A stretch of DNA of 64,000 nucleotides from JBBKXP01 sp038251315. Lineage in GTDB: Bacteria; Pseudomonadota; Alphaproteobacteria; Rhodobacterales; Rhodobacteraceae. The notes beneath the pieces are model-generated. The model saw only the letters and a program-made list of their open reading frames with translations, was not told the DNA's origin and searched no databases. The stretch lies in contig JBBSBK010000002.1 of assembly GCA_038251315.1 (NCBI GenBank), positions 1 through 64,000 on the forward strand, written 5' to 3'. Both the position numbers and the translations under genes were made by a program. Every line of letters starts with the position of its first letter. Position 1 is the stretch's first letter. Below are positions 9,485 to 17,457 of the stretch, piece by piece.

Positions 9485-9894
9485 TCATTTATGCGGAAGA
9501 TTATCCGCAAAATGTACCCAGGACAGCATCTCGTTCGCATGAAAATGGGCAGTCGGCACGACCGCTTCAGGATCTGCCAAAAGTGCCGCATAGAAGTGCG
9601 TTTCATTCGGGTAGCGGGTTGACCTAAAAAACATTGGAGAACCGCATATCGAACAGAATCCACGCGTAATTCCAGCGCTACTTTCATAGCTGACTGGTTC
9701 ATTCCCAGTGAATTTCCAGGAGCCGTTTTCTTGCCCGATCCATGTTGTCATCGGTGAAGCAGTTGCGCGACGGCAGCTTTCACAATGACAGTGACCGACC
9801 CAATTGTGATCTCCAGTCAATTGTGATCTCCAGTCAACTCAAACCCGCATGATCCACAAAGGCAGTGGCCTGTAAGCGAGGTCTTGATATTCAT
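9485..9894 (-). pseudogene. GFA-family (glutathione-dependent formaldehyde-activating-like) protein, frameshifted
   Basis: Reading from the ATG at 9894 gives MNIKTSLTGHCLCGSCGF...TGDHN and then a stop. The continuing frame gives WVGHCHCESCRRATASP and later GFCSICGSPMFFRS. Joined, these form a normal GFA protein of about 130 residues with its zinc cysteine motifs. A perfect 17-bp tandem duplication (9804-9837) shifts the frame exactly at the junction. Removing one copy restores continuous similarity. A TTG at 9820 could restart translation of the last 111 residues, but without the first CxC zinc motif. Confidence 0.85.
9804..9837. repeat. Perfect 17-bp tandem duplication inside the GFA gene
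   Basis: The unit TTGTGATCTCCAGTCAA occurs at 9804-9820 and again at 9821-9837 with no mismatch. Because 17 is not a multiple of three it breaks the GFA reading frame. Such exact short duplications are typical of replication slippage or can be an assembly artefact. Confidence 0.97.
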
Positions 9895-9918
9895 GGTGAT
9901 CGTTAACCTCGGTTTGAC

Positions 9919-9937
9919 CTGACACTTTCATGACACT
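9919..9937 (+). promoter_or_regulatory. Possible distal Pho box
   Basis: The stretch CTGACACTTTCATGACACT contains two 7-base TGACACT repeats spaced 11 bases apart, the layout PhoB binds (7-base repeat, 4-base spacer, 7-base repeat). It lies about 190 bases upstream of pstS and just before the GFA pseudogene start on the opposite strand. It is weaker in context than the proximal box because of its distance. Confidence 0.45.
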
Positions 9938-10015
9938 CGGCCCGCATGCTAACAAGATAAATTGGCGGCTGGTGTCAGGAGGGGGTCACGGCAGCAATCC
10001 CCGCAATTCCACCTA

Positions 10016-10048
10016 CCGTCACAAAACCTTTACACAACCGTCACAAAA
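10016..10048 (+). promoter_or_regulatory. Pho box upstream of pstS
   Basis: Three consecutive 11-base units are visible: CCGTCACAAAA, CCTTTACACAA, CCGTCACAAAA. The first and third are identical and the middle is degenerate. This 11-base periodic GTCA/CACA arrangement is the hallmark of PhoB sites. It ends about 80 bases before the pstS ATG, the right place for PhoB activation of the pst operon when phosphate is scarce. Confidence 0.8.
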
Positions 10049-10128
10049 GCGTGGTGCGGCTGGCCTAGCAGGCAGGCACGGGACCGGCGGCTCGCGCTGG
10101 TCCGATGTCTGCTGACAGGAGAATTGAC

Positions 10129-11151
10129 ATGACTTTCACGAAACTGGCCGTATCGACCTTTGCCCTTGCCGCAATGGGTGCAACCGCCGCTGTCGCCCGC
10201 GATAACGTGCAGATCGCCGGATCGTCGACCGTGCTTCCCTACGCGTCGATCGTCGCCGAGGCCTTTGGCGAAAACTTTGATTTCCCGACTCCGGTCGTCG
10301 AAGGCGGTGGCTCGGGTGCCGGCCGCAAGATGCTGTGCGAAGGTGTGGGTGAAGCCACTATCGACATCGCAAACTCGTCCTCGCGTATCAAGCAGTCGGA
10401 TATCGATGACTGCGCCGCCAACGGCGTGACCGACATCATGGAAGTCCGTTTCGGCTATGACGGCATCGTCTTTGCCTCCAAGATTGACGGTCCGTCCTTC
10501 GCCTATACCCCCGCCGACTGGTATAACGCCATTGCCGCGCAGGTGATGGTCGACGGTGCGCTGGTGGACAACCCCAACAGCAACTGGAATCAAGTCAACG
10601 GCGATCTGCCCGATCAGGCGATCCTGGCCTTCATCCCCGGCACCAAGCACGGAACCCGTGAAGTGTTCGACGTCAAGGTGATCGAGGTCGGCTGTGAAGA
10701 AACCGGTGCCGCTGCCGCATTCGAGGCTGCCGGTGTCGAGGACGGTTGCACCAAGCTGCGCACTGACGGCGTGTCGGTCGATATCGACGGCGACTATACA
10801 GAAACGCTGGCACGGCTTGACGCAAACCCGAATGCCATCGGCGTCTTCGGCCTTTCATTCTACGAAAACAACACCGACAAGCTGCAGGTTGCGACGATGG
10901 GCGGCGTGATGCCGTCGACCGAAAACATCGCGAGCGGCGAATACCCGGTGTCGCGTCCGCTGTATTTCTACGTAAAGAATGCACATCTGGGTGTGATCCC
11001 CGGCATGAAGGAATACATTGAATTCTTCGTGTCCGACGACATGGCCGGACCGGACGGTCCGCTTGCCGCCTATGGCCTTGTGTCCGATCCCGAACTGGCC
11101 GCAACGCAGGCGATGGTTGCTGCACAAACCCCGATGGGTCCGCTGGAATAA
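10129..11151 (+). CDS. pstS: Phosphate ABC transporter substrate-binding protein
   Basis: 340 residues, periplasmic. A Sec signal peptide (MTFTKLAVSTFALAAMGATA) precedes the mature start. The phosphate-binding segments GSSTVLPY, GGGSGAGRK and GTKHGTREVF are recognisable. It delivers phosphate to PstCA. The ATG at 10129 follows AGGAGAA at normal spacing. It is first in a pstS-pstC-pstA-pstB-phoU-phoB run and is preceded by a Pho box, so strong induction at low phosphate is expected. Confidence 0.95.
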   Translation: MTFTKLAVSTFALAAMGATAAVARDNVQIAGSSTVLPYASIVAEAFGENFDFPTPVVEGGGSGAGRKMLCEGVGEATIDIANSSSRIKQSDIDDCAANGVTDIMEVRFGYDGIVFASKIDGPSFAYTPADWYNAIAAQVMVDGALVDNPNSNWNQVNGDLPDQAILAFIPGTKHGTREVFDVKVIEVGCEETGAAAAFEAAGVEDGCTKLRTDGVSVDIDGDYTETLARLDANPNAIGVFGLSFYENNTDKLQVATMGGVMPSTENIASGEYPVSRPLYFYVKNAHLGVIPGMKEYIEFFVSDDMAGPDGPLAAYGLVSDPELAATQAMVAAQTPMGPLE

Positions 11152-11230
11152 CCAGCCCTTTCGATCCGGTGGCGCCCTGAAAGAGGCGCCACCATTTCAA
11201 TTCTCACCACGTTTTTCCACGGGATCAGAC

Positions 11231-12691
11231 ATGAGTGTTGGCCTGATTAGTCTTATCATCCTCATCATCGCGGTCCTTGGCTACGTGGCCGGGCGGGCGC
11301 GGGCGGTACAATCCGCCGGGGGCGACATCCGTCGGCTACACTCGCTGCCTGGATATTATGGCCAGACCGTGATGTTGGCATCTGCTGTGCCGGCCTTTCT
11401 GGTGATGATCCTGTGGCTGCTGGTGCAACCGCTTTATATCGAATCCCGCGTCACCAGTCTGATCGCGCCCGCCGACATTGCCGACGGCAGTTCACGCGCA
11501 CTGGTCATGGCCGATGTCCGCCGCATTTCCGACGGGCTTGACGTCGCTGTCGGGCAGGGCGCCATGACCGAGGTCGATCTGGACCGCATGCGCGCCGATA
11601 TATCGGATGTGCGTGGCCGGCTGGCTTTGGTTGGCGTCGCCATCGGTTCGGATGTCGAGCAGTCGGTCTTTGTCGCCGCCAAGGAATACCGCCAGCTAAG
11701 CGGCACGCTGCGGTGGATCCTCGCCGCCGTTGTGATCGGCCTGGCGCTGGCCGGCGCCGCCTATGCATGGACCCGGATCAACAAGGAGTTCCGCGCCCGC
11801 AATGTCTCTGAACGGGCGGTCAAGGCGCTTTTGATACTTTGCTCGGTGACCGCCATTCTGACCACGGTCGGTATCGTCGCGTCGCTGGTGTTCGAGACCT
11901 TGCATTTCTTCCGGTTGTATCCGGCGCGTGACTTCTTTTTCAGCTCCACCTGGAATCCGCAGTTCCGCGGCGGGTCGGACCTTGGGATCATCCCGCTGCT
12001 CTGGGGCACACTTTACGTGTCGTTCGTGGCACTTGTCGTCGCGGTTCCGGTCGGTCTCATGGCGGCGATCTACATGGCCGAATACGCGTCGCGGCGCGTG
12101 CGCTCGGTGGTCAAACCCGCGATCGAGGTGCTGGCGGGCATCCCCACCATCGTCTACGGCCTTTTCGCGTTGATCACAGTCGGGCCGCTATTGCGCGATT
12201 ATTTCGCGCAACCGCTGGGCCTGGGCACGTCGTCGTCTTCGGTGATGACCGCAGGACTTGTCATGGGCATCATGCTGATCCCTTTCGTGTCGTCGCTGTC
12301 GGATGACGTCATCAACGCGGTGCCGCAGGCGATGCGCGACGGATCCTTTGGTCTGGGTGCCACGCAGTCGGAAACCGTGCGGCAGGTAATCCTGCCCGCA
12401 GCCCTGCCCGGTATCGTCGGGGCGATCCTGCTGGCCGCCAGCCGCGCGATCGGCGAAACCATGATCGTGGTGCTCGGGGCAGGGGCCGCGGCCAAGCTGA
12501 GCCTCAATCCGTTCGAGGCAATGACCACCATCACCGTCAAGATCGTCAGTCAGTTGACCGGGGATACCGAATTTGCCTCGCCCGAAACACTGGTCGCATT
12601 CGCGCTGGGGCTGTCGCTGTTCGTGGTGACGCTGGGGCTGAACATCATCGCACTTTACGTCGTCCGCAAGTATCGGGAACAATACGAATGA
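11231..12691 (+). CDS. pstC: Phosphate ABC transporter permease PstC
   Basis: 486 residues. The C-terminal ~290 residues carry the binding-protein-dependent permease domain with IPTIVYGLFA and the EAA loop region (RDGSFGLGATQSETV...VLPAALPGI). The N-terminal ~180 residues are an extension with two membrane segments and a soluble stretch, found in many alphaproteobacterial PstC proteins but absent from the shorter E. coli form. The ATG at 11231 is the first plausible start after pstS. The stop overlaps the pstA ATG (ATGA). Confidence 0.93.
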   Translation: MSVGLISLIILIIAVLGYVAGRARAVQSAGGDIRRLHSLPGYYGQTVMLASAVPAFLVMILWLLVQPLYIESRVTSLIAPADIADGSSRALVMADVRRISDGLDVAVGQGAMTEVDLDRMRADISDVRGRLALVGVAIGSDVEQSVFVAAKEYRQLSGTLRWILAAVVIGLALAGAAYAWTRINKEFRARNVSERAVKALLILCSVTAILTTVGIVASLVFETLHFFRLYPARDFFFSSTWNPQFRGGSDLGIIPLLWGTLYVSFVALVVAVPVGLMAAIYMAEYASRRVRSVVKPAIEVLAGIPTIVYGLFALITVGPLLRDYFAQPLGLGTSSSSVMTAGLVMGIMLIPFVSSLSDDVINAVPQAMRDGSFGLGATQSETVRQVILPAALPGIVGAILLAASRAIGETMIVVLGAGAAAKLSLNPFEAMTTITVKIVSQLTGDTEFASPETLVAFALGLSLFVVTLGLNIIALYVVRKYREQYE

Positions 12692-14034
12692 CCGACATTT
12701 CAACCACGGGACCGCAGCGAATCCCTTCGTCGCTTTTCGCCGCAGACGCCCGCACCAAGCGGCGAAACGCAGCCGAATGGCGGTTTCGCCTTTATGGCAT
12801 GATCGCAGTTGGCATCGGTCTGCTGGCGCTGGTCGGGCTGCTGTCGACGGTCCTTTACAACGGCTCCTCGGCGTTTTTCCAGACTTTCATCAAGCTGGAT
12901 ATCTACCTCGATCCCGAAGAACTGGACCCCACGGGCGCGCGCAACATCGAAGAGATCAGCAAGGTCACGACTTTCGGTTACAAACCGTTGATCGAGGCTG
13001 CCTTTGCCACTGCATTCGAAAGTCCGGAATTCGGCATCGAAGGGGTTTCGGTCAAGGACGCGGCCGATCTGATATCATCCGAAGGTGCCGCACAATTGCG
13101 CCGTTACGTTTTAGCCAACCCGGAAGCGATCGGCCAGACGGTCGGTTTCGATTTCCTGGCTGATGGCCGGATCGACGGGTACTATAAGGGCCGGGTGACG
13201 ATGGCGTCAGCCGAGCTTGACAGCAACGTCAGCCCGCAGCAGTTGCAACTGGCCGACCAGCTGAAAGGTGCCGGACTGTTAAGCACGCACTGGAACTGGG
13301 GCTTTCTCACGATGGCTGACGCATCCGAGAACCGGCCCGAGGCCGCGGGTCTGGGTGTGGCGATCATCGGGTCGCTTTACATGATGGTCGTGGTGCTGGT
13401 CCTGGCGCTGCCGATCGGCGTCGCCGCCTCGATCTACCTCGAAGAGTTCGCACCGAAGAACTGGTTCACCGACATCATCGAGGTGAACATCTCGAACCTT
13501 GCCGCCGTGCCGTCGATCGTTTTCGGTATCCTTGGCCTTGCGCTGTTCATCAATACACTGGGCCTGCCGAAATCGGCGCCTATCGTCGGTGGTCTGGTGC
13601 TGACCCTGATGACGCTGCCGACGATCATCATCGCCACCCGTGCGTCCCTGAAGTCGGTGCCGCCGTCGATCCGCGACGCCGCGCTGGGCGTGGGAGCATC
13701 CAAGATGCAAGCGGTATTCCATCATGTGTTGCCGCTGGCGATGCCCGGTATCCTGACCGGTACGATCATTGGACTGGCGCAGGCGCTGGGTGAAACCGCA
13801 CCGCTGCTGCTAATCGGCATGGTCGCATTCGTTCGCGATTTCCCCGCCGCATCGCCCGAAGGATTTTTCGATCCGGCGGCGGCTCTGCCGGTCCAGGTCT
13901 ACAACTGGACACAGCGGGCCGATCCAGCCTTTGTCGAACGGGCATCGGGTGCGATCATCGTGCTGCTGGTGTTCCTGTTCATCATGAACGCGGTCGCCAT
14001 TCTGTTGCGCCGCCGCTTTGAACGCCGCTGGTAG
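12688..14034 (+). CDS. pstA: Phosphate ABC transporter permease PstA
   Basis: 448 residues. After one N-terminal membrane segment comes a roughly 170-residue soluble insertion of the DUF3333 type seen in alphaproteobacterial PstA. The permease core follows: IYLEEFAP, NLAAVPSIVFGILGLA, and the EAA-like RDAALGVGASKMQ...HHVLPLAMPGILTG. It pairs with PstC to form the membrane channel. Its start overlaps the pstC stop, so the two are translationally coupled. Confidence 0.93.
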   Translation: MTDISTTGPQRIPSSLFAADARTKRRNAAEWRFRLYGMIAVGIGLLALVGLLSTVLYNGSSAFFQTFIKLDIYLDPEELDPTGARNIEEISKVTTFGYKPLIEAAFATAFESPEFGIEGVSVKDAADLISSEGAAQLRRYVLANPEAIGQTVGFDFLADGRIDGYYKGRVTMASAELDSNVSPQQLQLADQLKGAGLLSTHWNWGFLTMADASENRPEAAGLGVAIIGSLYMMVVVLVLALPIGVAASIYLEEFAPKNWFTDIIEVNISNLAAVPSIVFGILGLALFINTLGLPKSAPIVGGLVLTLMTLPTIIIATRASLKSVPPSIRDAALGVGASKMQAVFHHVLPLAMPGILTGTIIGLAQALGETAPLLLIGMVAFVRDFPAASPEGFFDPAAALPVQVYNWTQRADPAFVERASGAIIVLLVFLFIMNAVAILLRRRFERRW

Positions 14035-14045
14035 GGGACCCAAAA

Positions 14046-14843
14046 ATGAACGATGTTCGACTGATTGAAAGAGACCTGAACATGAATGAAACCAAGATTT
14101 CCGCCAAAGGCGTTCAGGTCTACTATGGCGATACCCATGCGATCAAGGATGTCGATGTCGAAATCGCCGACAAGACCGTCACCGCCTTTATCGGCCCGTC
14201 GGGGTGTGGTAAATCGACGTTCCTGCGCTGCTTGAATCGGATGAACGACACCATCGACATTTGCCGGGTGACCGGCGATATCCGCATCGACGGCGAAAAC
14301 ATCTATGACGCCAAGGTTGATCCGGTGCAGTTGCGCGCCAAGGTCGGCATGGTGTTCCAGAAACCCAACCCGTTCCCTAAATCCATTTACGACAACGTCG
14401 CCTATGGCCCAAAAATCCACGGTATGGCCCGCAACAAGGCCGAGTTAGACGAGATCGTCGAAAGCTCGCTGAAAAAGGCAGCGCTGTGGAACGAGGCCAA
14501 GGACCGGCTTCAAAGCCCCGGCACCGGCTTGTCGGGTGGCCAGCAGCAACGCCTGTGCATCGCGCGCGCCATTGCCACTGCACCCGAGGTGTTGCTGATG
14601 GACGAACCCTGTTCGGCGCTCGACCCGATTGCCACCGCGCAAGTCGAAGAATTGATTGATGAACTTCGCCAGTCGTTCAGCGTTGTCATTGTGACCCATT
14701 CGATGCAACAGGCCGCGCGGGTCAGCCAACGCACCGCGTTCTTTCACCTTGGCAGCCTTGTGGAATACGGCGAGACCAACAAGATATTCACCAATCCCGT
14801 CGATCCGCGCACGGAAAGCTACATTTCCGGTCGGATCGGTTAA
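14046..14843 (+). CDS. pstB: Phosphate ABC transporter ATP-binding protein
   Basis: 265 residues. Walker A GPSGCGKST, signature LSGGQQQRLCIARA, Walker B VLLMDEPCSALDP and the switch histidine in IVTHSMQQAARVS are all intact. It powers PstCA. The ATG at 14046 lies 11 bases after pstA with a modest GGGGA ribosome site. A second in-frame ATG at 14082 would remove 12 residues and also fits family alignments. Confidence 0.95.
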   Translation: MNDVRLIERDLNMNETKISAKGVQVYYGDTHAIKDVDVEIADKTVTAFIGPSGCGKSTFLRCLNRMNDTIDICRVTGDIRIDGENIYDAKVDPVQLRAKVGMVFQKPNPFPKSIYDNVAYGPKIHGMARNKAELDEIVESSLKKAALWNEAKDRLQSPGTGLSGGQQQRLCIARAIATAPEVLLMDEPCSALDPIATAQVEELIDELRQSFSVVIVTHSMQQAARVSQRTAFFHLGSLVEYGETNKIFTNPVDPRTESYISGRIG

Positions 14844-14851
14844 GGAGACAG

Positions 14852-15562
14852 ATGATGAACGAACATATCTCATCCGCCTACGACCGCGATCTTGAAGCGA
14901 TACAGGCGCTGGTCATGAAAATGGGTGGGCTGGTCGAGGCGGCCATACTTGACGGTGCAAAATCACTGGAAACCCGCGATCTGGAACTGGCCGAAAAGGT
15001 CCGCAAGGGCGACGCGGCCATCGACAGCCTCGAGGAAAAGATCAACGAAGAGGCGGCGCGCACAATTGCGCTGCGCGCGCCCGTGTCCAAGGATCTACGC
15101 GCCATCTTGGGTGTTTTGCGCCTTGCCGCCTCGCTGGAACGGGTCGGGGATTATGCCAAGAACATGGCCAAACGCACGTCCGTGCTGGCCGAAAACCGCA
15201 CCATCAACGGCACCGACGCATCACTGCGCCGAATGGCCCGCGAAGTGCAGGGGATGCTGAAAGACACGCTTGATGCCTATGTGTCGCGCGATGCCGTGCT
15301 GGCCGAGGATGTGCGCCAGCGCGACCATGACGTCGATCAGATGTATAACGCGCTGTTTCGCGAATTCCTGACCTTCATGATGGAGGACCCGCGCAACATC
15401 ACCCCCTGCATGCACCTGCATTTCATTGCCAAGAACGTCGAACGGATGGGCGACCTCATCACCAATATGGCCGAGCAGGTCATTTACATGGTCACCGGCC
15501 AGATGCCCGAAGACGCACGACCGAAAGGCGATACAACCTCGACCGCCGTGGGATCGACCTGA
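14852..15562 (+). CDS. phoU: Phosphate signalling protein PhoU
   Basis: 236 residues forming two three-helix bundles. The two repeats each show the metal-binding E/DxxxD pattern: KDLRAILGVLRLAASLERVGDYAKNMAKR in the first half and HLHFIAKNVERMGDLITNMAEQ in the second. PhoU links Pst transport state to PhoR and keeps the regulon off when phosphate is plentiful. It is eight bases after pstB, preceded by AAGGAG; two adjacent ATGs (14852, 14855) are possible starts. Confidence 0.95.
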   Translation: MMNEHISSAYDRDLEAIQALVMKMGGLVEAAILDGAKSLETRDLELAEKVRKGDAAIDSLEEKINEEAARTIALRAPVSKDLRAILGVLRLAASLERVGDYAKNMAKRTSVLAENRTINGTDASLRRMAREVQGMLKDTLDAYVSRDAVLAEDVRQRDHDVDQMYNALFREFLTFMMEDPRNITPCMHLHFIAKNVERMGDLITNMAEQVIYMVTGQMPEDARPKGDTTSTAVGST

Positions 15563-15564
15563 GC

Positions 15565-16248
15565 ATGGCACAACCGCATGTTCTGATCGTTGAAGACGAA
15601 CCGGCGCAACGGGCGGTGCTGGCTTATAATCTCAGCGCCGAAGGGTTCCGCACGACCGAGGCCGCGAATGGCGAAGAGGCGCTGGTGCAGGTCGCCGAAG
15701 ATCCGCCTGATGTCATCGTCCTTGACTGGATGCTGCCCAACGTGTCGGGGATCGAGGTTTGCCGCCAGTTGAAAACCCGCGCCGATACCCGCGCGACGCC
15801 GATCATCATGCTGTCGGCCCGGTCAGAAGAGGTGGACAAGGTGCGCGGGCTGGAAACCGGGGCCGACGATTACGTCGTCAAACCCTATTCGGTCAGCGAA
15901 CTGATGGCACGGGTCCGCGCCCAGTTGCGCCGCGCCCGCCCGTCGACCGTCGGGCAGGTGCTGAGTCACGAGGATATCGTGCTGGACAGCGAAACACATC
16001 GGGTCAAACGCGGCGACAACGAACTGAAGCTGGGGCCGACCGAGTTTCGTCTGCTCGCCACGTTCATGGAAAAACCGGGCCGGGTCTGGTCGCGCGATCA
16101 ATTGCTCGACCGGGTCTGGGGGCGCGACATTTACGTCGATACCCGCACGGTCGATGTTCATATCGGACGGTTGCGTAAGGTTCTGACGGCGCATGGTGGC
16201 GAAGACCCTTTGCGCACGGTGCGCGGCGCGGGTTACGCTCTGGGTTAG
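15565..16248 (+). CDS. phoB: Phosphate regulon response regulator
   Basis: 227 residues of the OmpR/PhoB class. The receiver domain has acidic residues EDE at 10-12, phosphoacceptor Asp54 (IVLDWMLP) and Lys106 (YVVKPYS). The C-terminal winged helix shows LGPTEFRLLATFMEKPGRVWSRDQL and the recognition helix region VDVHIGRLRK. It begins two bases after phoU, so it is the last gene of the pst operon. It should bind the Pho boxes upstream of pstS. Confidence 0.95.
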   Translation: MAQPHVLIVEDEPAQRAVLAYNLSAEGFRTTEAANGEEALVQVAEDPPDVIVLDWMLPNVSGIEVCRQLKTRADTRATPIIMLSARSEEVDKVRGLETGADDYVVKPYSVSELMARVRAQLRRARPSTVGQVLSHEDIVLDSETHRVKRGDNELKLGPTEFRLLATFMEKPGRVWSRDQLLDRVWGRDIYVDTRTVDVHIGRLRKVLTAHGGEDPLRTVRGAGYALG

Positions 16249-16262
16249 GGGCAGGGTGCCCC
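16248..16262 (+). terminator. Possible terminator hairpin after phoB
   Basis: GGGGCA, loop GGG, TGCCCC forms a perfect 6-bp GC-rich stem immediately at the phoB stop codon, followed by ATTTG rather than a full T run. It is therefore weak as a Rho-independent terminator and could permit readthrough into the M24 gene. Confidence 0.35.
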
Positions 16263-16275
16263 ATTTGGGGATGTC

Positions 16276-17457
16276 ATGACCAATCCGAACCCGGCCTTTA
16301 CCGACGCCGAATATCAGACCCGAATCGCCAAGACCCGTGCGGCTATGGCGGCCGCAGGGGTCGACGTGATCCTTGCGACCGATCCCAGCAATATGGCGTG
16401 GCTCACCGGCTATGATGGCTGGTCGTTCTATGTGCATCAGGGCGTTCTGGTCGGCCCCGACGGCGACCCGCACTGGTGGGGACGCGCGATGGACGGTGCG
16501 GGCGCGGTGCGCACCGTGTTCATGGGCGATGGGCACATCCACGGCTACGACGACAACTATGTCCAGAACCCCGTGAAACATCCGATGGAGGATTTCTCAC
16601 GGCTGATCGCCGAACTAGGATGGGGTGGGCTGCGTCTGGGTGTCGAGATGGACAATTACTATTTTAGCGCAAGTGCATACCAGACGCTATTAAAGCATAA
16701 CCCGAAAGCGGCAATCAGCGACACGACCGGGCTGGTCAACTGGCAACGCGCGGTCAAATCCCCGACCGAACTGACCTACATGCGCCGCGCCGCTGGGATC
16801 GTGACGGCTATGCACGCGCAGATCAGGGAATTGGCTGAACCGGGGATGAGAAAGAACGATCTGGTGGCGGAAATACTGCGCACATCGGTCCGTGGAGCGG
16901 ATGGGCATTGGGGCGATTATCCGGCGATTGTGCCGATGGCGCCATCGGGCCTTGATGCCACAGCACCTCATCTGACATGGGACGACACGCCGATGAAGGC
17001 GGGCGAGGCGACGTTCTTTGAAATCGCCGGGGCCTATCGGCGCTACCAATGTCCGCAGTCACGCACCGTCTACTTGGGCAGGCCACCGCAGAAATATCGC
17101 GCTGCAGAGGCGGCGGTTGCCGACGCGACCCTTGCCGTGCTGGACATTGCATGCGCCGGGGTGCGCTGCGAGGACGTCGCGCGTACTTTCAATGGCACGC
17201 TGGCGCGGCACGGGTTCACCAAGGACAGCCGCTGTGGCTATGCCATCGGGCTGTCCTATCCGCCTGATTGGGGCGAGCGCACGATGTCGTTGCGGGCCGG
17301 GGACGCATCGGTGATGCAGGCGGGCATGACGTTCCATTTCATGCCGGCCCTGTGGCTGGACGACGGCGGCATCGAAACAACCGAACCCATCGTCATCACC
17401 GACAAGGGTTGCGATAAGCTGTGCGCGACGCCGACAGGCATGTGCGTCAAGGACTAG
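16276..17457 (+). CDS. M24 family peptidase-like hydrolase, ectoine hydrolase (DoeA/EutD) type
   Basis: 393 residues with a creatinase N-terminal domain and a pita-bread M24 catalytic domain. Motifs DPSNMAWLTGYDGWSFYVHQ, GLVNWQRAVKSP, APHLTWDD and IGLSYPPDWGERTMSL closely match what I recall of ectoine hydrolases, which open the ectoine ring to N-acetyl-diaminobutyrate. The other ectoine catabolism genes (doeB, doeC, doeX) are not adjacent, so a related amidine or creatine-like substrate is possible. The stop overlaps the stop of the convergent FAD dehydrogenase. Confidence 0.75.
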   Translation: MTNPNPAFTDAEYQTRIAKTRAAMAAAGVDVILATDPSNMAWLTGYDGWSFYVHQGVLVGPDGDPHWWGRAMDGAGAVRTVFMGDGHIHGYDDNYVQNPVKHPMEDFSRLIAELGWGGLRLGVEMDNYYFSASAYQTLLKHNPKAAISDTTGLVNWQRAVKSPTELTYMRRAAGIVTAMHAQIRELAEPGMRKNDLVAEILRTSVRGADGHWGDYPAIVPMAPSGLDATAPHLTWDDTPMKAGEATFFEIAGAYRRYQCPQSRTVYLGRPPQKYRAAEAAVADATLAVLDIACAGVRCEDVARTFNGTLARHGFTKDSRCGYAIGLSYPPDWGERTMSLRAGDASVMQAGMTFHFMPALWLDDGGIETTEPIVITDKGCDKLCATPTGMCVKD

